64,000 nucleotides of DNA from Christensenella sp. UBA7703 (GCA_002482505.1 DLGD01000019.1:1-64000), one strand, 5' to 3'; shown: positions 44,417 through 54,461, counted from the stretch's first letter. The notes: generated by a model from the letters alone, not told the origin. Translations and numbers: made by a program.

Positions 44417-45619
44417 TCACGGCTCCCCGCTCAAAGAGCTTGGATCGATGTTCTCAAACATGTCGTTGTGATTGCTGTCGGGCCCTACGCTGGAATAGTA
44501 TAGCCCGTAATCGGACAGGCTGTAGACGCCTTTGCTGTCATCATGATAGTGCGAAGCTTTTTGTTGCGAAATATGGTACTTGAAGGCTTCTCTTGCAATC
44601 TCCACCACATTCTTGCCTTGAAACGACTCCAGATGCGACCATACATCCAGTTTGAGGCGACGTTCCGGATAGAGGTGCAGATAGAGCTTTTTCACCTGAA
44701 ATATGCCATATTGCGCTGCGGATTCGGGGTCATAGCTCGCGTCTGCGGCAAGCGAAACCGCATCACAAACAGCCTTTGAAACATTGATGTGCTGCCAGTG
44801 CCCATATTCGCCCGCCACGTCGTGGGTGATGACCACCTCCGGCCTGTATTGCCGAAACAACCGCACATAATACTGCGTCAACGCCTTACCCTTAAATTGA
44901 AACTCCCACTGGCGCTGTTTGGAGGGAAGGATATCCGGAAAATTCGCAAAGATCGGATGATTGCGCAATCCCATCGCCCATGCGCCGTTGAGCGCCTCGT
45001 TGCAGCGATACCGAATGTTGGAGGTGCAGGTATAGGCGATTGTCCCCTGCAATCCGCGCTCCACGCCATAGATGGGAACAATCGCACCCATAAAGATCAC
45101 GTCGTCATCCGGATGTGTCGCAACGACGAGATAATCCAGTTTCTCGGGCGTTGGCCGCCAGGCGCGGTAATCCTTCGGGAGAACGTTTGGCCCATAGATC
45201 ACCGCCGTACACAAATCCATGCTATATGCCGAGGTAAGCAAAACGCTGCGTGCCTCTTGCGCAATCGGATACAGTTGGTTGAGCTCATATGTCGCGCCCG
45301 ATACGGTGGCAATCTCGCTTCCATCCTCGCGATATTGGGTTATCGTAAATGCCTGCGGCAGAGCATACCACTCCAAATAGAGTGATTTGGCAGGCGTATT
45401 CTTTCGCCAGGAGATCCTGAGTGTCCCGCCCCTTTTCACAACAAAACGGCTGGATGTGTTTGTATCCCAGAGCTCGTTGATCCCCTCCGACGGACGGTTG
45501 GTGCTTTCATATTTACATTGCCGCGTGAGCGCATGGTCTTCGTCCACATATGCATTGGCTGGCAAAACGGAAGTCAGCATGAAAGCGGCTGCCGAAATAT
45601 AGAATAACCATTTTGTCAC
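44417..45619 (-). CDS. Secreted PIG-L (LmbE) family deacetylase
   Basis: 400 residues if started at the GTG at 45619. This gives a signal peptide (TKWLFYISAAAFMLTSVLPANA, cut near residue 23); the frame is open upstream, but nothing there looks coding. The zinc motif HPDDD (169-173) and HDVAGEYGHWQH (266-277) are intact. PIG-L enzymes remove acetyl from N-acetylglucosamine-type sugars. About 140 residues precede the catalytic domain and may bind substrate. It is next to a polysaccharide exporter, so glycan tailoring outside the cell is plausible. Confidence 0.82.
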   Translation of the reverse strand: MTKWLFYISAAAFMLTSVLPANAYVDEDHALTRQCKYESTNRPSEGINELWDTNTSSRFVVKRGGTLRISWRKNTPAKSLYLEWYALPQAFTITQYREDGSEIATVSGATYELNQLYPIAQEARSVLLTSAYSMDLCTAVIYGPNVLPKDYRAWRPTPEKLDYLVVATHPDDDVIFMGAIVPIYGVERGLQGTIAYTCTSNIRYRCNEALNGAWAMGLRNHPIFANFPDILPSKQRQWEFQFKGKALTQYYVRLFRQYRPEVVITHDVAGEYGHWQHINVSKAVCDAVSLAADASYDPESAAQYGIFQVKKLYLHLYPERRLKLDVWSHLESFQGKNVVEIAREAFKYHISQQKASHYHDDSKGVYSLSDYGLYYSSVGPDSNHNDMFENIDPSSLSGEP

Positions 45620-46023
45620 GTCCAGAGTTCCGTCCTTGTCACAGTTTCTTTGGTTTGCGTGGAAATTCTCTTGCGGCGTATTTCTATCGCGCTTTAGATG
45701 AAAGATACACCGCTTCACGCGCGCCACACGTCTCCTCATCTTATAAAAGCGCACGGAAAAAGTCAATCGGGCGGATTGCCGTATGCTTCCGTTTTGTGAA
45801 GGAAGCCTGCCATATGCGCTTTTTCGCGTCTGCGAATCGCAGCGCAGTCGAGCCATAGCAAATACCCTACTACTCACGAAAACAGGCGTGTTTCGGCTGT
45901 GTGTGATAAGAAGTACTGTCTTTCTTGCGGAATATGGTATACTGTTTCGGTTGATGTAATGGATGCAGACATGCGAACAATGCAAGCAATACGAGAATTT
46001 ATAATATAAAGAAAAGAGAAACT
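45620..46023. other. Divergent intergenic region, 404 bp
   Basis: Between the PIG-L and helicase genes. An extended -10 TGGTATACT at 45935-45943 probably drives the helicase gene. No other gene is seen. Confidence 0.55.
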
Positions 46024-47256
46024 ATGACATTTCAAGAGATGAACCTCATCCCGCCGCTTATGCAAGCGGTTGAGGAAGCGGGTTATACAGACCCCTCGCC
46101 GATCCAGGCGGAAGCGATCCCCGTCCTGTTGCGCGGGCAGGATATCATCGGTTGCGCGCAAACCGGTAGCGGGAAAACGGCTGCTTTTGCCCTGCCGATC
46201 CTTCAGCGGCTGAGTAAAGAGCGAAACAATCAGATTCGAGCGCTGATCTTAACGCCGACGCGCGAGCTTGCCATACAGATTTATGAGACGTTTCGCTATT
46301 TCGGCAGGCGTCTGCGTCTGCACTCCGGCGTAGTGTTCGGCGGTGTTTCGCAAAATCCGCAAGTGGACGCCCTTAGCCGGGGGCTGGATGTGTTGATCGC
46401 AACGCCCGGTCGGCTCAACGATCTTATCAATCAGGGGTATATTCACCTGGATCATATTGAGATTTTTGTTTTGGATGAAGCGGATCGGATGCTGGATATG
46501 GGCTTTATCCACGATGTCAAAAAAACGATCAACCTCTTGCCGACACAGCGACAAACCATGTTATTCAGCGCGACCATGCCCTCCGAGATCGAGTCTCTTG
46601 CGCAGACGCTGTTGAAAAACCCGGCTATGATCAAGGTCGATCCCGTCACGCGTGCGGTGGAAAGCATCGATCAGCGAGTCTATATGATAGACAAGCTGAA
46701 TAAACCGCTTCTTCTTGCGGAGTTGCTCCGCACGGAGGATATCAAGAATGCGCTCGTGTTCACCAACACCAAACACGGCGCCGACCGCGTGGTACAAAAG
46801 CTTTCGCAGGAGGGGTTTGTCGCGCGCGCCATCCACGGAGACAAGGCGCAAAATGCCCGGCAGGACGCGCTCAAGAGTTTTCGCGACGGGCGCGTGCAGA
46901 TCCTCGTGGCGACAGACATCGCGGCAAGAGGCATCGATATCCCCGAGCTGTCCCACGTGATCAACTACGATCTGCCGGATGTGGCGGAAACATACATTCA
47001 CCGAATCGGGCGTACGGGACGCGCAGGGCTTGGCGGTACCGCCATCAGCTTTTGCAATATTGATCATGTGGACAACCTGCGCTCCATCGAAAAGATGACC
47101 GGCTTGAAAATCCCGGTGCGGGAATCGCAATGGCCGATGCAGATCTTCGTAAAGACGGTCAAGCAGCAGCGGCCGCCGCGCACGGAAAAGCAAGCGCCGC
47201 AGGGTAAGCGCTTCTCCGGCCCTGCCAAGCCAAAGCAGAGGAAGCCGGAACGGTAA
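46024..47256 (+). CDS. DEAD-box RNA helicase
   Basis: 410 residues. AQTGSGKT (45-52), PTRELA, DEAD (151-154), SAT (182-184) and HRIGRTGR are all present. The C-terminal tail is short, basic and Pro-rich (KQQRPPRTEK...), as in RhlE-type helicases. It unwinds RNA in ribosome assembly or decay. It looks monocistronic, ahead of a strong palindromic terminator. Confidence 0.95.
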   Translation: MTFQEMNLIPPLMQAVEEAGYTDPSPIQAEAIPVLLRGQDIIGCAQTGSGKTAAFALPILQRLSKERNNQIRALILTPTRELAIQIYETFRYFGRRLRLHSGVVFGGVSQNPQVDALSRGLDVLIATPGRLNDLINQGYIHLDHIEIFVLDEADRMLDMGFIHDVKKTINLLPTQRQTMLFSATMPSEIESLAQTLLKNPAMIKVDPVTRAVESIDQRVYMIDKLNKPLLLAELLRTEDIKNALVFTNTKHGADRVVQKLSQEGFVARAIHGDKAQNARQDALKSFRDGRVQILVATDIAARGIDIPELSHVINYDLPDVAETYIHRIGRTGRAGLGGTAISFCNIDHVDNLRSIEKMTGLKIPVRESQWPMQIFVKTVKQQRPPRTEKQAPQGKRFSGPAKPKQRKPER

Positions 47257-47317
47257 ATGTTTTTTGAAGCAATGCGAGGCAAAGCTGCATTGCAAGCGAA
47301 TCCTCTGAAGCGATAGT

Positions 47318-47359
47318 CCAAAGCCAAAGACCACCCGTCTGGGTGGTCTTTGGCTTTGG
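47318..47359. terminator. Terminator palindrome after the helicase gene
   Basis: Perfect 19-bp stem, arms 47318-47336 and 47341-47359, loop GTCT. Immediately after it is a 22-bp copy (47355-47376) of the 3' end of the nearby tRNA-Arg region. Confidence 0.85.
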
Positions 47360-47444
47360 CGTGCCCGAAAGGATTCCTCCTCTTATCCGACCACTGCTCG
47401 CTCACACCGCTTGCAGTTTGGTCGGCTGCGCTCCGCCTGTCGCT

Positions 47445-47472
47445 AAAAACGCCGACACTGCGGCGTTTTTTT
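47445..47472. terminator. Second terminator between helicase and tRNA
   Basis: AAAAACGCCG / CGGCGTTTTT with a 6-nt loop; A and T runs make it bidirectional. Confidence 0.85.
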
Positions 47473-47501
47473 CACGCGGCTTCGAATCCTTCTGAACAAC
47501 A

Positions 47502-47552
47502 CACGCCAAACAGAGAAGCCACCCGATTGGGGTGGCTTCTCTGTTTGGCGTG
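47502..47552. repeat. 23-bp perfect inverted repeat overlapping the tRNA 3' end
   Basis: Arms 47502-47524 and 47530-47552, loop GATTG. The right arm includes the tRNA CCA end. On the minus strand it forms the tRNA transcript's trailer hairpin. Confidence 0.85.
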
Positions 47553-47622
47553 CCCGAAAGGATTCGAACCTTCGACCCTCAGAGTCGGAGTCTGATACTC
47601 TATCCAGCTGAGCTACGGGCAC
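47546..47622 (-). tRNA. tRNA-Arg (anticodon CCG)
   Basis: 77 nt including an encoded CCA. Acceptor GTGCCCG / CGGGCAC, D arm GCTC...GAGT, anticodon stem TCAGA/TCTGA with loop CTCCGAC, T loop TTCGAAT. The anticodon CCG reads CGG codons. Confidence 0.95.
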
Positions 47623-47695
47623 AAACAATATTCGCTTTTCTACCGTGAAAACACGCTCAAAATCGGGCAAAAAACCCGCAAAGGCGCAGAAGCGA

Positions 47696-49048
47696 TTATA
47701 CCACAGGTTTCTTTTCGTAGCAATAGGCGATCGCCTCGCCAACGGTTGCGACGGGCACGAGCCTTAGGCCTTCAATCTTCGGCGCTTTGGCAGCCTTTGG
47801 CAGCAGCACGGTATCATACCCAAGCCGGACACACTCATTCAGCCGCGTTTCAATCCGGCTCAGCGCGCGCACCTCGCCCGTCAACCCCACCTCGCCAAGC
47901 GCGGCGGTTCGCGGCGGCAACGGCAGATCCATCATCGCCGAAGCCACGCAAAGCGCAACGGCAAGATCGGTACTGCGCTCGTCGAGTTTGAGTCCGCCGA
48001 CGACGTTGAGATAGACATCCTTGGTCGAAAGCCGCAGATGCGCCTTTTTCTCCAGCACGGCAAGCAGCAGGCTCAGCCTGCCTGTATCCACGCCCGCGCT
48101 TGTGCGCCGGGGATTACCGAACGCGTTATCGGTGAGCAGCGACTGCACCTCCGCCAAAATCGGACGGCTACCCTCCATCGCACAGGTGACGCAGCAGCCG
48201 GGTGCGGATTCGCCGGAGAGGAAGAGCCGCGAAGGATCGGCAACCTCGCGCATGCCGCCGTCGCCCATCTCAAACACGCCTACCTCGTTGGTCGAGCCAA
48301 AGCGGTTTTTCACCGCGCGCAGGAGGCGAAGGCCTTCATGCCGGTCGCCCTCAAAATAGAGCACGGTGTCCACGATGTGCTCCAGCACGCGCGGGCCCGC
48401 GATGTTTCCGTCCTTGGTGACGTGACCCACGATCAACACGATCACGCCCGTCTCCTTGGCATAGCGCGTGAGCCGCGCGGTCACGGCGCGCACCTGGCTT
48501 ACGCTTGCGGGTGCACCCGCGCTCTCGTCCGAGGAGATGGTTTGAATGGAGTCCACGATCAACACACTGCAGCGCGTATTGGTCGCCTCGTCCATAATTT
48601 GATCCAGATCGGTCTCGCAGAGGATGTCGATGTCGTTTTTCATGCCGAGGCGATCCGCGCGCAGCTTGATTTGGGACGCGCTCTCCTCTCCGGAGACATA
48701 CAAAACGACGCCCTCACTGGCAAGCGTGTCCGCCGCCTGCAAGAGAAGCGTCGATTTTCCGATGCCCGGATCGCCGCCAAGCAGCACTACCATGCCGCGA
48801 ATCAACCCGCCGCCGAGGACGCGATCGAGCTCGCCCATGCCGGCGGAGACGCGCTTTTGCGGCAGAGAAACAACTTTGCTGAGCTTCTGCGAAACGGCCG
48901 CTCCGCCGACGGGCGCGCTCTTCACCTTGACCTGCGCAAACTCGGTCATGGTGTTCCAGCTCTCGCACTGCGGGCACTTGCCCATCCATTTGGCGGACTC
49001 ATAGCCGCATTCGCCGCAGATATAGGTGACGCGTTCTTTATTTGCCAT
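47696..49048 (-). CDS. radA: DNA repair protein RadA/Sms
   Basis: 450 residues. N-terminal zinc finger C11, C14, C25, C28; P-loop GDPGIGKST (92-100); RadA-specific KNRFG (247-251); C-terminal Lon-like domain. It helps branch migration during recombination. Its ATG begins 1 nt after the stop of the upstream membrane protein gene, so both are in one operon. Confidence 0.96.
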   Translation of the reverse strand: MANKERVTYICGECGYESAKWMGKCPQCESWNTMTEFAQVKVKSAPVGGAAVSQKLSKVVSLPQKRVSAGMGELDRVLGGGLIRGMVVLLGGDPGIGKSTLLLQAADTLASEGVVLYVSGEESASQIKLRADRLGMKNDIDILCETDLDQIMDEATNTRCSVLIVDSIQTISSDESAGAPASVSQVRAVTARLTRYAKETGVIVLIVGHVTKDGNIAGPRVLEHIVDTVLYFEGDRHEGLRLLRAVKNRFGSTNEVGVFEMGDGGMREVADPSRLFLSGESAPGCCVTCAMEGSRPILAEVQSLLTDNAFGNPRRTSAGVDTGRLSLLLAVLEKKAHLRLSTKDVYLNVVGGLKLDERSTDLAVALCVASAMMDLPLPPRTAALGEVGLTGEVRALSRIETRLNECVRLGYDTVLLPKAAKAPKIEGLRLVPVATVGEAIAYCYEKKPVV

Positions 49049-49049
49049 G

Positions 49050-50204
49050 TCAACCGACGACCTTGAGATATTTCCAGAGAGTTTGCGTGGAATCGCTCAT
49101 ATCCCGCCAGAGGGCATAGCTTCCGCCTGCCATCACAAACTGCGCATTGCTGCCTGTTTCGCTGATAACATAGGTCTTGTCGTCCGCAAACACATAGGCA
49201 TAGACGGTTTCGTCGCGGCTGAAGACCACGCAGGTCGGCGTAATATCAAAATCGATCACGCCGGATGCCACGCGTTTTGCCGCGGCGCCGCCGACGCTGA
49301 TATACAGATCGCTGCTCGTGTCATGGTTTCCGCTCAGGTAAGCCCAGCGGTCGCCCGCGGATTTCGGATCATGCACAAAGCTGCCCGCCGCAAAGTCCCA
49401 GCGGCTGTTGTCCGCGAGAAGCACGGTGCGAATCAGGCTGCTGCCTGGGCTTTTCGTATCCGCATCCGCAAAGATCACCTGTCCGCTCTTGATCGAAGGC
49501 GCGCTCTCGGCATAGGCGGAGCTTCTCAGCACCGCAAGGGTCAATAGCTCTCCGCTCGTCACGTCGCACACCATCACCTTTGCGGTGGTGCTTGCCGTGC
49601 GCTCCGTCCAAACCGCATAAGGAGATTCCAAAGAGAGTTTCGGAACATCCATCGCAAACTCCGCCATCACGGCGGTTTCACCCGTCGTTTTGTCAAGGCG
49701 GACAATGCTGCCGCCGCCCGCGCTCTTGCAGTCGGCATACAGGATCACATCCGCGCTCTCCACCGGATAGCGAATCGTGTCGTTGATCCGCGTAAGCGCG
49801 ATGTTGACAAACGCGCCGGTCTCTGGATTGAGCCGAACCAGCCGGTCACAAGCGTTCTCGTTTGCGCCCGTGGCAAAAAGAATCTCGTCTCCAAACACGC
49901 TGGGGTCAACCACGGCGGTCGGCAGGCCGTAGCCTTCGCCAAACTGCACGGTCTTGACCTCATTGATCAAAATCGGATTCAGCGGAGAGACCGTCTGTTT
50001 TGCAGGCTCTGCGGCAGGCGCGTTACCAAGGAGCGGCTGCCCGCTTGTGATGCGTGCGTTGATCAGCGGCATCGCGACAAACACGACGACCAGCACCAGC
50101 GCCGCGAGCACAGCAAGCGCGACGACCAGCTTGATGAGCGGGCCATAGCTCGTCGCGTCCAGATTCATTTTGCGCCTTGGCGCATATTTTAAGTTTTTAC
50201 TCAT
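49050..50204 (-). CDS. Membrane-anchored beta-propeller-like protein, unknown function
   Basis: 384 residues from the ATG at 50204 (AAAGGCG 8 nt upstream). A basic N terminus is followed by one membrane segment (about 24-46). The outer domain is a series of strand-rich units (DEILFATGANENACDRLVRL, ADVILYADCKSAGG, GSIVRLDKTTGE, QVIFADADTK) as in beta-propellers such as TolB/DPP-IV-like folds. No enzyme motif is seen. It is coupled to radA, but no functional link is evident. Confidence 0.72.
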   Translation of the reverse strand: MSKNLKYAPRRKMNLDATSYGPLIKLVVALAVLAALVLVVVFVAMPLINARITSGQPLLGNAPAAEPAKQTVSPLNPILINEVKTVQFGEGYGLPTAVVDPSVFGDEILFATGANENACDRLVRLNPETGAFVNIALTRINDTIRYPVESADVILYADCKSAGGGSIVRLDKTTGETAVMAEFAMDVPKLSLESPYAVWTERTASTTAKVMVCDVTSGELLTLAVLRSSAYAESAPSIKSGQVIFADADTKSPGSSLIRTVLLADNSRWDFAAGSFVHDPKSAGDRWAYLSGNHDTSSDLYISVGGAAAKRVASGVIDFDITPTCVVFSRDETVYAYVFADDKTYVISETGSNAQFVMAGGSYALWRDMSDSTQTLWKYLKVVG

Positions 50205-50385
50205 ACGTTTCACGCCTTTCATTTTACCGCAAGCAGCAACCCCGGTCAACGAAAGAAAGCGTGAACGAATGCGATGTTGGCATAAAACAGATCCTTGCAT
50301 CACGCTTGTGATTCCTGCTTTTGCGAGACTACAAAATATGGTATCATGATGAGTGAATATACCACATTGGAGAATTGAATTTTTC

Positions 50386-52143
50386 ATGGCATACCGCGCG
50401 CTCTATCGCCAATATCGCCCCACCCGCTTTGCTGACGTCATCGGGCAGGAGCACATCACCACAACGCTGAAACATCAGGTGTCGTCGGATCGTCCGGCGC
50501 ATGCCTATCTGTTCTGCGGCACGCGCGGCACGGGAAAGACCACATCGGCACGCATCCTTGCGCGCGCGGTCAACTGCCTGAGTCCCGAGGATGGCGAACC
50601 CTGCGGCAAATGCGAAGCGTGCCTGATTACCGCTTCCGAGGGTGCATCCGACATCACCGAAATCGACGCCGCGAGCAACAACAGCGTCAACGACGTGCGC
50701 GACCTCATCGAAAATGCGCAATATGCGCCCTTAAAACTCCGCCGCCGCGTGTTTATCATCGACGAGGTGCACATGCTCTCCGGCGCCGCGTTCAACGCGC
50801 TGCTCAAAACACTGGAAGAACCTCCCGAACACATCCTCTTCATCCTCGCGACCACAGAGCCGCAGAAGCTGCCCGCAACGATCATCTCCCGCTGCCAGCG
50901 GTTTGATTTTCACAGGCTCTCGATCACCGATATCAATAACACGCTCACGAGCGTGCTCTCCCGCGCGGGTGCGTTTATCGAAGACGGAGGACTGACCCTG
51001 ATTGCGCGCGCGGCGCAGGGCGGCATGCGCGACGCGCTGTCGCTAGCCGACCAGTGCCTCGCGTTCTGCGGGGACAACGTGACCACGAAGAACGTTTACG
51101 ACGTGCTGGGCAGCATGGAGGATGCGTTTTTATTCGATATGTCCAAGTCGCTTCTCGCCTCCAACGCGCCGGAAACGCTGCGGATGCTGGACTCCATCAT
51201 GCAGGCGGGGCGCGATCTTTCCGTATTTGCCGCTGACCTTGCGGCGCATTTTCGCGCGCTGCTTCTCGCCAAAACCTGCGGCAGATGCGAGGATTTGCTG
51301 GACTGCACGGAAGACGCGATGACGCGGTATCTGGAGCAGGCAAAGGGTGCATCGGAAGCGCGGCTGATGCTCGCACTGGATCGCCTGATCGCCGCGCAAA
51401 ACGACATGCGCTATCTGCCCTCTCCGCGCGCACTGCTTGAAAGCGCCTTGGTACACATCTGCCGCCCGGAGGATACGGTTTCGCTGGCAAATATCGAAGC
51501 GCGGCTGGATCGCCTCGAAGCGCAGATGAAGGAAGGGATTCCCGCGCCGATTCCCGCAAGGCAGCAAGCTTCGCCGGAACCCGCGAAACAGAGTAAAACA
51601 GATACGCCTGCGGCGCACGCCGAAAAAAAGCAAGAGTCGAAACCTGCAAAACAGGAGCAAAACGAAAACGATGCGCCCTGGACGGACTTAACCCCTCCGC
51701 CGGAGGAATGGGTACCGGAAGACGACGATACACTTCCCCCGCAGGAAGAGATCGTCAAAATCGCACCAAAGCCGGAACCCAAGCCGGAGAAGGTCTCACA
51801 CACGCCAAAGCCCGCCGCCAAGGCGAGCGGGAGCAACGATGCCGCCGCCATCTGGCGAGAGGCGATTGCAAATATTCCCAACATGTTTGTGCAGGCGCTG
51901 GCAAGAGAGGCCGTTGCGCTGCATTTTGAGCAAAACGCACTCACCGTCGGCTTCACCGAAGCACAGGAGATGAAGCACAAGAGCCTCTCCGCGCCGATCA
52001 ATTTCGAGCCGACGCAGCGCGCCTTGCAGACGATCAAACCCGACGCAAAGCTCGTGATCACCACCACGAAAGCAGCCCCTGCCAGCGGACAGGCGGAGGA
52101 GCTCGCCAAAGCGTTGTTTGGAGACAAACTCACAATACAATAA
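50386..52143 (+). CDS. dnaX: DNA polymerase III gamma/tau subunit
   Basis: 585 residues from the ATG at 50386 (GGAG about 13 nt upstream). Clamp-loader ATPase: GTRGTGKT (45-52), zinc site C64, C73, C76, C79, DEVH (126-129). The tau-type C terminus follows a Pro/Lys/Glu-rich linker. First of the conserved dnaX-ybaB-recR trio. Confidence 0.96.
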   Translation: MAYRALYRQYRPTRFADVIGQEHITTTLKHQVSSDRPAHAYLFCGTRGTGKTTSARILARAVNCLSPEDGEPCGKCEACLITASEGASDITEIDAASNNSVNDVRDLIENAQYAPLKLRRRVFIIDEVHMLSGAAFNALLKTLEEPPEHILFILATTEPQKLPATIISRCQRFDFHRLSITDINNTLTSVLSRAGAFIEDGGLTLIARAAQGGMRDALSLADQCLAFCGDNVTTKNVYDVLGSMEDAFLFDMSKSLLASNAPETLRMLDSIMQAGRDLSVFAADLAAHFRALLLAKTCGRCEDLLDCTEDAMTRYLEQAKGASEARLMLALDRLIAAQNDMRYLPSPRALLESALVHICRPEDTVSLANIEARLDRLEAQMKEGIPAPIPARQQASPEPAKQSKTDTPAAHAEKKQESKPAKQEQNENDAPWTDLTPPPEEWVPEDDDTLPPQEEIVKIAPKPEPKPEKVSHTPKPAAKASGSNDAAAIWREAIANIPNMFVQALAREAVALHFEQNALTVGFTEAQEMKHKSLSAPINFEPTQRALQTIKPDAKLVITTTKAAPASGQAEELAKALFGDKLTIQ

Positions 52144-52191
52144 CCACAAATAGTGTATCGTACTATAGAGATATTTCAGGAGGAACTTTTT

Positions 52192-52539
52192 ATGGCAAAA
52201 GGCGGATTTCCCGGCGGAATGGGAGGCATGGGCGGCGGCAACATGCAGCAATTGATGATGAAAGCCCAGAAGATGCAGCAGGACGTTGCCCGCGCACAAG
52301 CCGAGCTCAACGAGCGCGAATTCACCGCGAGCAGCGGCGGCGGCATGGTCAGCGTGACCGTGACCGGCAACAAGGACGTGAAGGCAATCGTCATCAATCC
52401 CGCGTGTGTCGATCCCGACGACGTCGAGATGCTGCAAGACCTTGTGCTCTCCGCGGTCAACGAGGCGCTCCGTACGGCGACCAAGACTGTTGAGGACGAA
52501 ATCGGTAAAATCACGGGCGGACTGGGGCTTGGCCTGTAA
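52192..52539 (+). CDS. YbaB/EbfC nucleoid-associated protein
   Basis: 115 residues from the ATG at 52192 (AGGAGGA site). A Gly/Met-rich N terminus (GGFPGGMGGMGGGNMQQLM) is followed by the YbaB helix-strand fold. It binds DNA as a dimer. It lies between dnaX and recR, as in most bacteria. Confidence 0.95.
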   Translation: MAKGGFPGGMGGMGGGNMQQLMMKAQKMQQDVARAQAELNEREFTASSGGGMVSVTVTGNKDVKAIVINPACVDPDDVEMLQDLVLSAVNEALRTATKTVEDEIGKITGGLGLGL

Positions 52540-52541
52540 AT

Positions 52542-53138
52542 ATGCTCACCATTGAACCCATCGTCCGGCTGACAACCCAGCTTTCGCGCCTGCCCGGAAT
52601 CGGGCAGAAGAGCGCGCAGCGGCTTGCTTACCATATTCTGGATACTCCGCTGGCGCAGGCGCAGGAACTCGCGGCCGCTATTATTGCCGCGCGCGAAAAG
52701 GTCACGGATTGCCCGATCTGCGGAACGTATACGGACGTGAGCCCCTGCGGCATTTGCGCGGACACCAACCGCGACGGCAGCGTGCTCTGCGTGGTTTGCG
52801 ACGCAAAGGATGTCGTCGCGATGGAACGCACGCGCGAGTTCCACGGAAAATATCACGTGCTGCACGGCGTGCTCTCTCCCGTGGACGGCGTTGGGCCAAA
52901 CGACATCCGCATCAATGAGCTGGTCGAGCGCGTCAAGGCGGGCGGAGTGAAAGAGGTCATCCTCGCGACCAATCCGGACGTGGAAGGCGAAGCGACCGCT
53001 TCCTATATTGCGCGGCTGCTCAAACCTATGGGAGTTAACTGCACGCGCATCGCCCACGGTATCCCCATCGGCGGCAATCTGGAATACACCGACGAGGTCA
53101 CGCTGGCAAAGGCGATGGAAGGCAGACGGCAACTGTAA
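52542..53138 (+). CDS. recR: Recombination protein RecR
   Basis: 198 residues. Helix-hairpin-helix LPGIGQKSAQR, zinc finger C57, C60, C69, C72, and a Toprim domain (VLCVVCDAKDVVAME). It acts with RecF/RecO in gap repair. It starts 2 nt after ybaB. Confidence 0.97.
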   Translation: MLTIEPIVRLTTQLSRLPGIGQKSAQRLAYHILDTPLAQAQELAAAIIAAREKVTDCPICGTYTDVSPCGICADTNRDGSVLCVVCDAKDVVAMERTREFHGKYHVLHGVLSPVDGVGPNDIRINELVERVKAGGVKEVILATNPDVEGEATASYIARLLKPMGVNCTRIAHGIPIGGNLEYTDEVTLAKAMEGRRQL

Positions 53139-53176
53139 AAACGCCTTTCCCGCTCATTACAAAATAGCACAAAAAT

Positions 53177-53204
53177 GGAGCTGTCTTCACTGGCAGCTCC
53201 TTTT
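53177..53204 (+). terminator. Terminator after recR
   Basis: GGAGCTG / CAGCTCC stem followed by TTTTG, with A residues ahead. Confidence 0.82.
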
Positions 53205-53258
53205 GCGTGGCAATTTTATTACTATTTTGGGTTTCAGGCGAGGACGGGACGCGAATAA

Positions 53259-53276
53259 AGAATCCGGGCGGATTCT
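53259..53276 (-). terminator. Possible terminator downstream of mutY
   Basis: AGAATCC-GGGC-GGATTCT stem; the minus-strand T stretch is short. A second hairpin, GGGCGGATA-C-TATCCGCCC, lies at about 53309-53327. Confidence 0.4.
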
Positions 53277-53388
53277 CCCTCGCGTTCAATCTCTTGGCGT
53301 TCTGGTAGCACGGGCGGATACTATCCGCCCGCGCCAAAAAACACAAATACCAAGCCGCATTCTCGGCGGTATGTTGTTTCCCTCCATC

Positions 53389-54393
53389 TCACAAACATAC
53401 CCGAAACGCCGTCGGCAGCGCGTGGGATTCGTCCAATACGATCCAGCCCTCTGGTAAAATGTTTGCCGAAACGTCGGCGGCGCAGACGCGCATGTGCCAT
53501 TCGATATGCGTGAAGATGTGTTTGCGTTCATAGAAGCGCAGTTCGCCAACGGGCAGAATACCGTGCTCGCCGAGCCAAAGCGCGGCTTCGGCATCAGACA
53601 ATTCCCCCGCAGCTTCCGGCAACTGCCACAATCCCGCGAGAAGTCCGCTTTCAGGCCGCCGAAACCCGATCAACCCGCCATCGATCGAAAGCGCAAAGAC
53701 GGTCTTTCGCTCGATCTTTCGCGCTTTTTTCGCGGAAAGTAGCGGCAGTTCCGCCGTCCTCCCTGCGCGATAGGCCATGCAGTCCTCCCGCACGGGGCAT
53801 CCTGCGCACTTTGGCTGCCCGTTTGGCAGGCAAACGGTCGCACCCAGCTCCATCAACGCCGCGTTGAACGCGCCGGGATTTTGGGCAGGCACGAGCGGCA
53901 GCAAAAACGCGCGCACCTCTTTCTTAAACGCAAGATCGCGGATATCCCGCTCCACGTCAAAGAGACGCGCATAGACGCGCAGCACATTCCCATCTACGGC
54001 GGGTACCCGCTCACCAAACGCGATAGAGGCGATTGCCCCCGCGGTGTATTCCCCGATGCCGGGCAGGGTGATCAATTCTTTATATTGCTGCGGCATCTGC
54101 CCGCCGAAACGGGAGATAATTTCACCAGCTGCTTTTTTCAGATTTCTTGCGCGGCTATAGTAGCCCAAACCTTCCCAGAGCTTGTGCAGGCGGTCGTCGT
54201 CTACGTTTGCCAGCGCGTTCACATCCGGAAGCTCACGCAAAAACCGTTCGTAATACGGAATCACGGCGGCAACGCGCGTCTGTTGCAGCATGATTTCGCT
54301 GATCCAGACGGCGTAACCATCCCGCGTCCTGCGCCAGGGCAGATCCCGCGCATTGTGTTGATACCAGTTGAGTAAAGAAGAAATCCAGTTCAT
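53389..54393 (-). CDS. mutY: A/G-specific adenine glycosylase
   Basis: 334 residues. HhH-GPD fold with catalytic Glu33 (SEIMLQQTR) and Asp134 (PAVDGNVLRV). The 4Fe-4S cysteines are C188, C196, C199 and C205; the first gap is seven residues, one longer than usual. The C-terminal NUDIX-like domain recognises 8-oxoG. It removes adenine opposite 8-oxoguanine. Confidence 0.95.
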   Translation of the reverse strand: MNWISSLLNWYQHNARDLPWRRTRDGYAVWISEIMLQQTRVAAVIPYYERFLRELPDVNALANVDDDRLHKLWEGLGYYSRARNLKKAAGEIISRFGGQMPQQYKELITLPGIGEYTAGAIASIAFGERVPAVDGNVLRVYARLFDVERDIRDLAFKKEVRAFLLPLVPAQNPGAFNAALMELGATVCLPNGQPKCAGCPVREDCMAYRAGRTAELPLLSAKKARKIERKTVFALSIDGGLIGFRRPESGLLAGLWQLPEAAGELSDAEAALWLGEHGILPVGELRFYERKHIFTHIEWHMRVCAADVSANILPEGWIVLDESHALPTAFRVCL

Positions 54394-54461
54394 AACACCA
54401 GTATACCATACAAGTTTCCCGCAATTTACGTGAAAAATGCGCGGAGAAAGCGCAAGAATTG

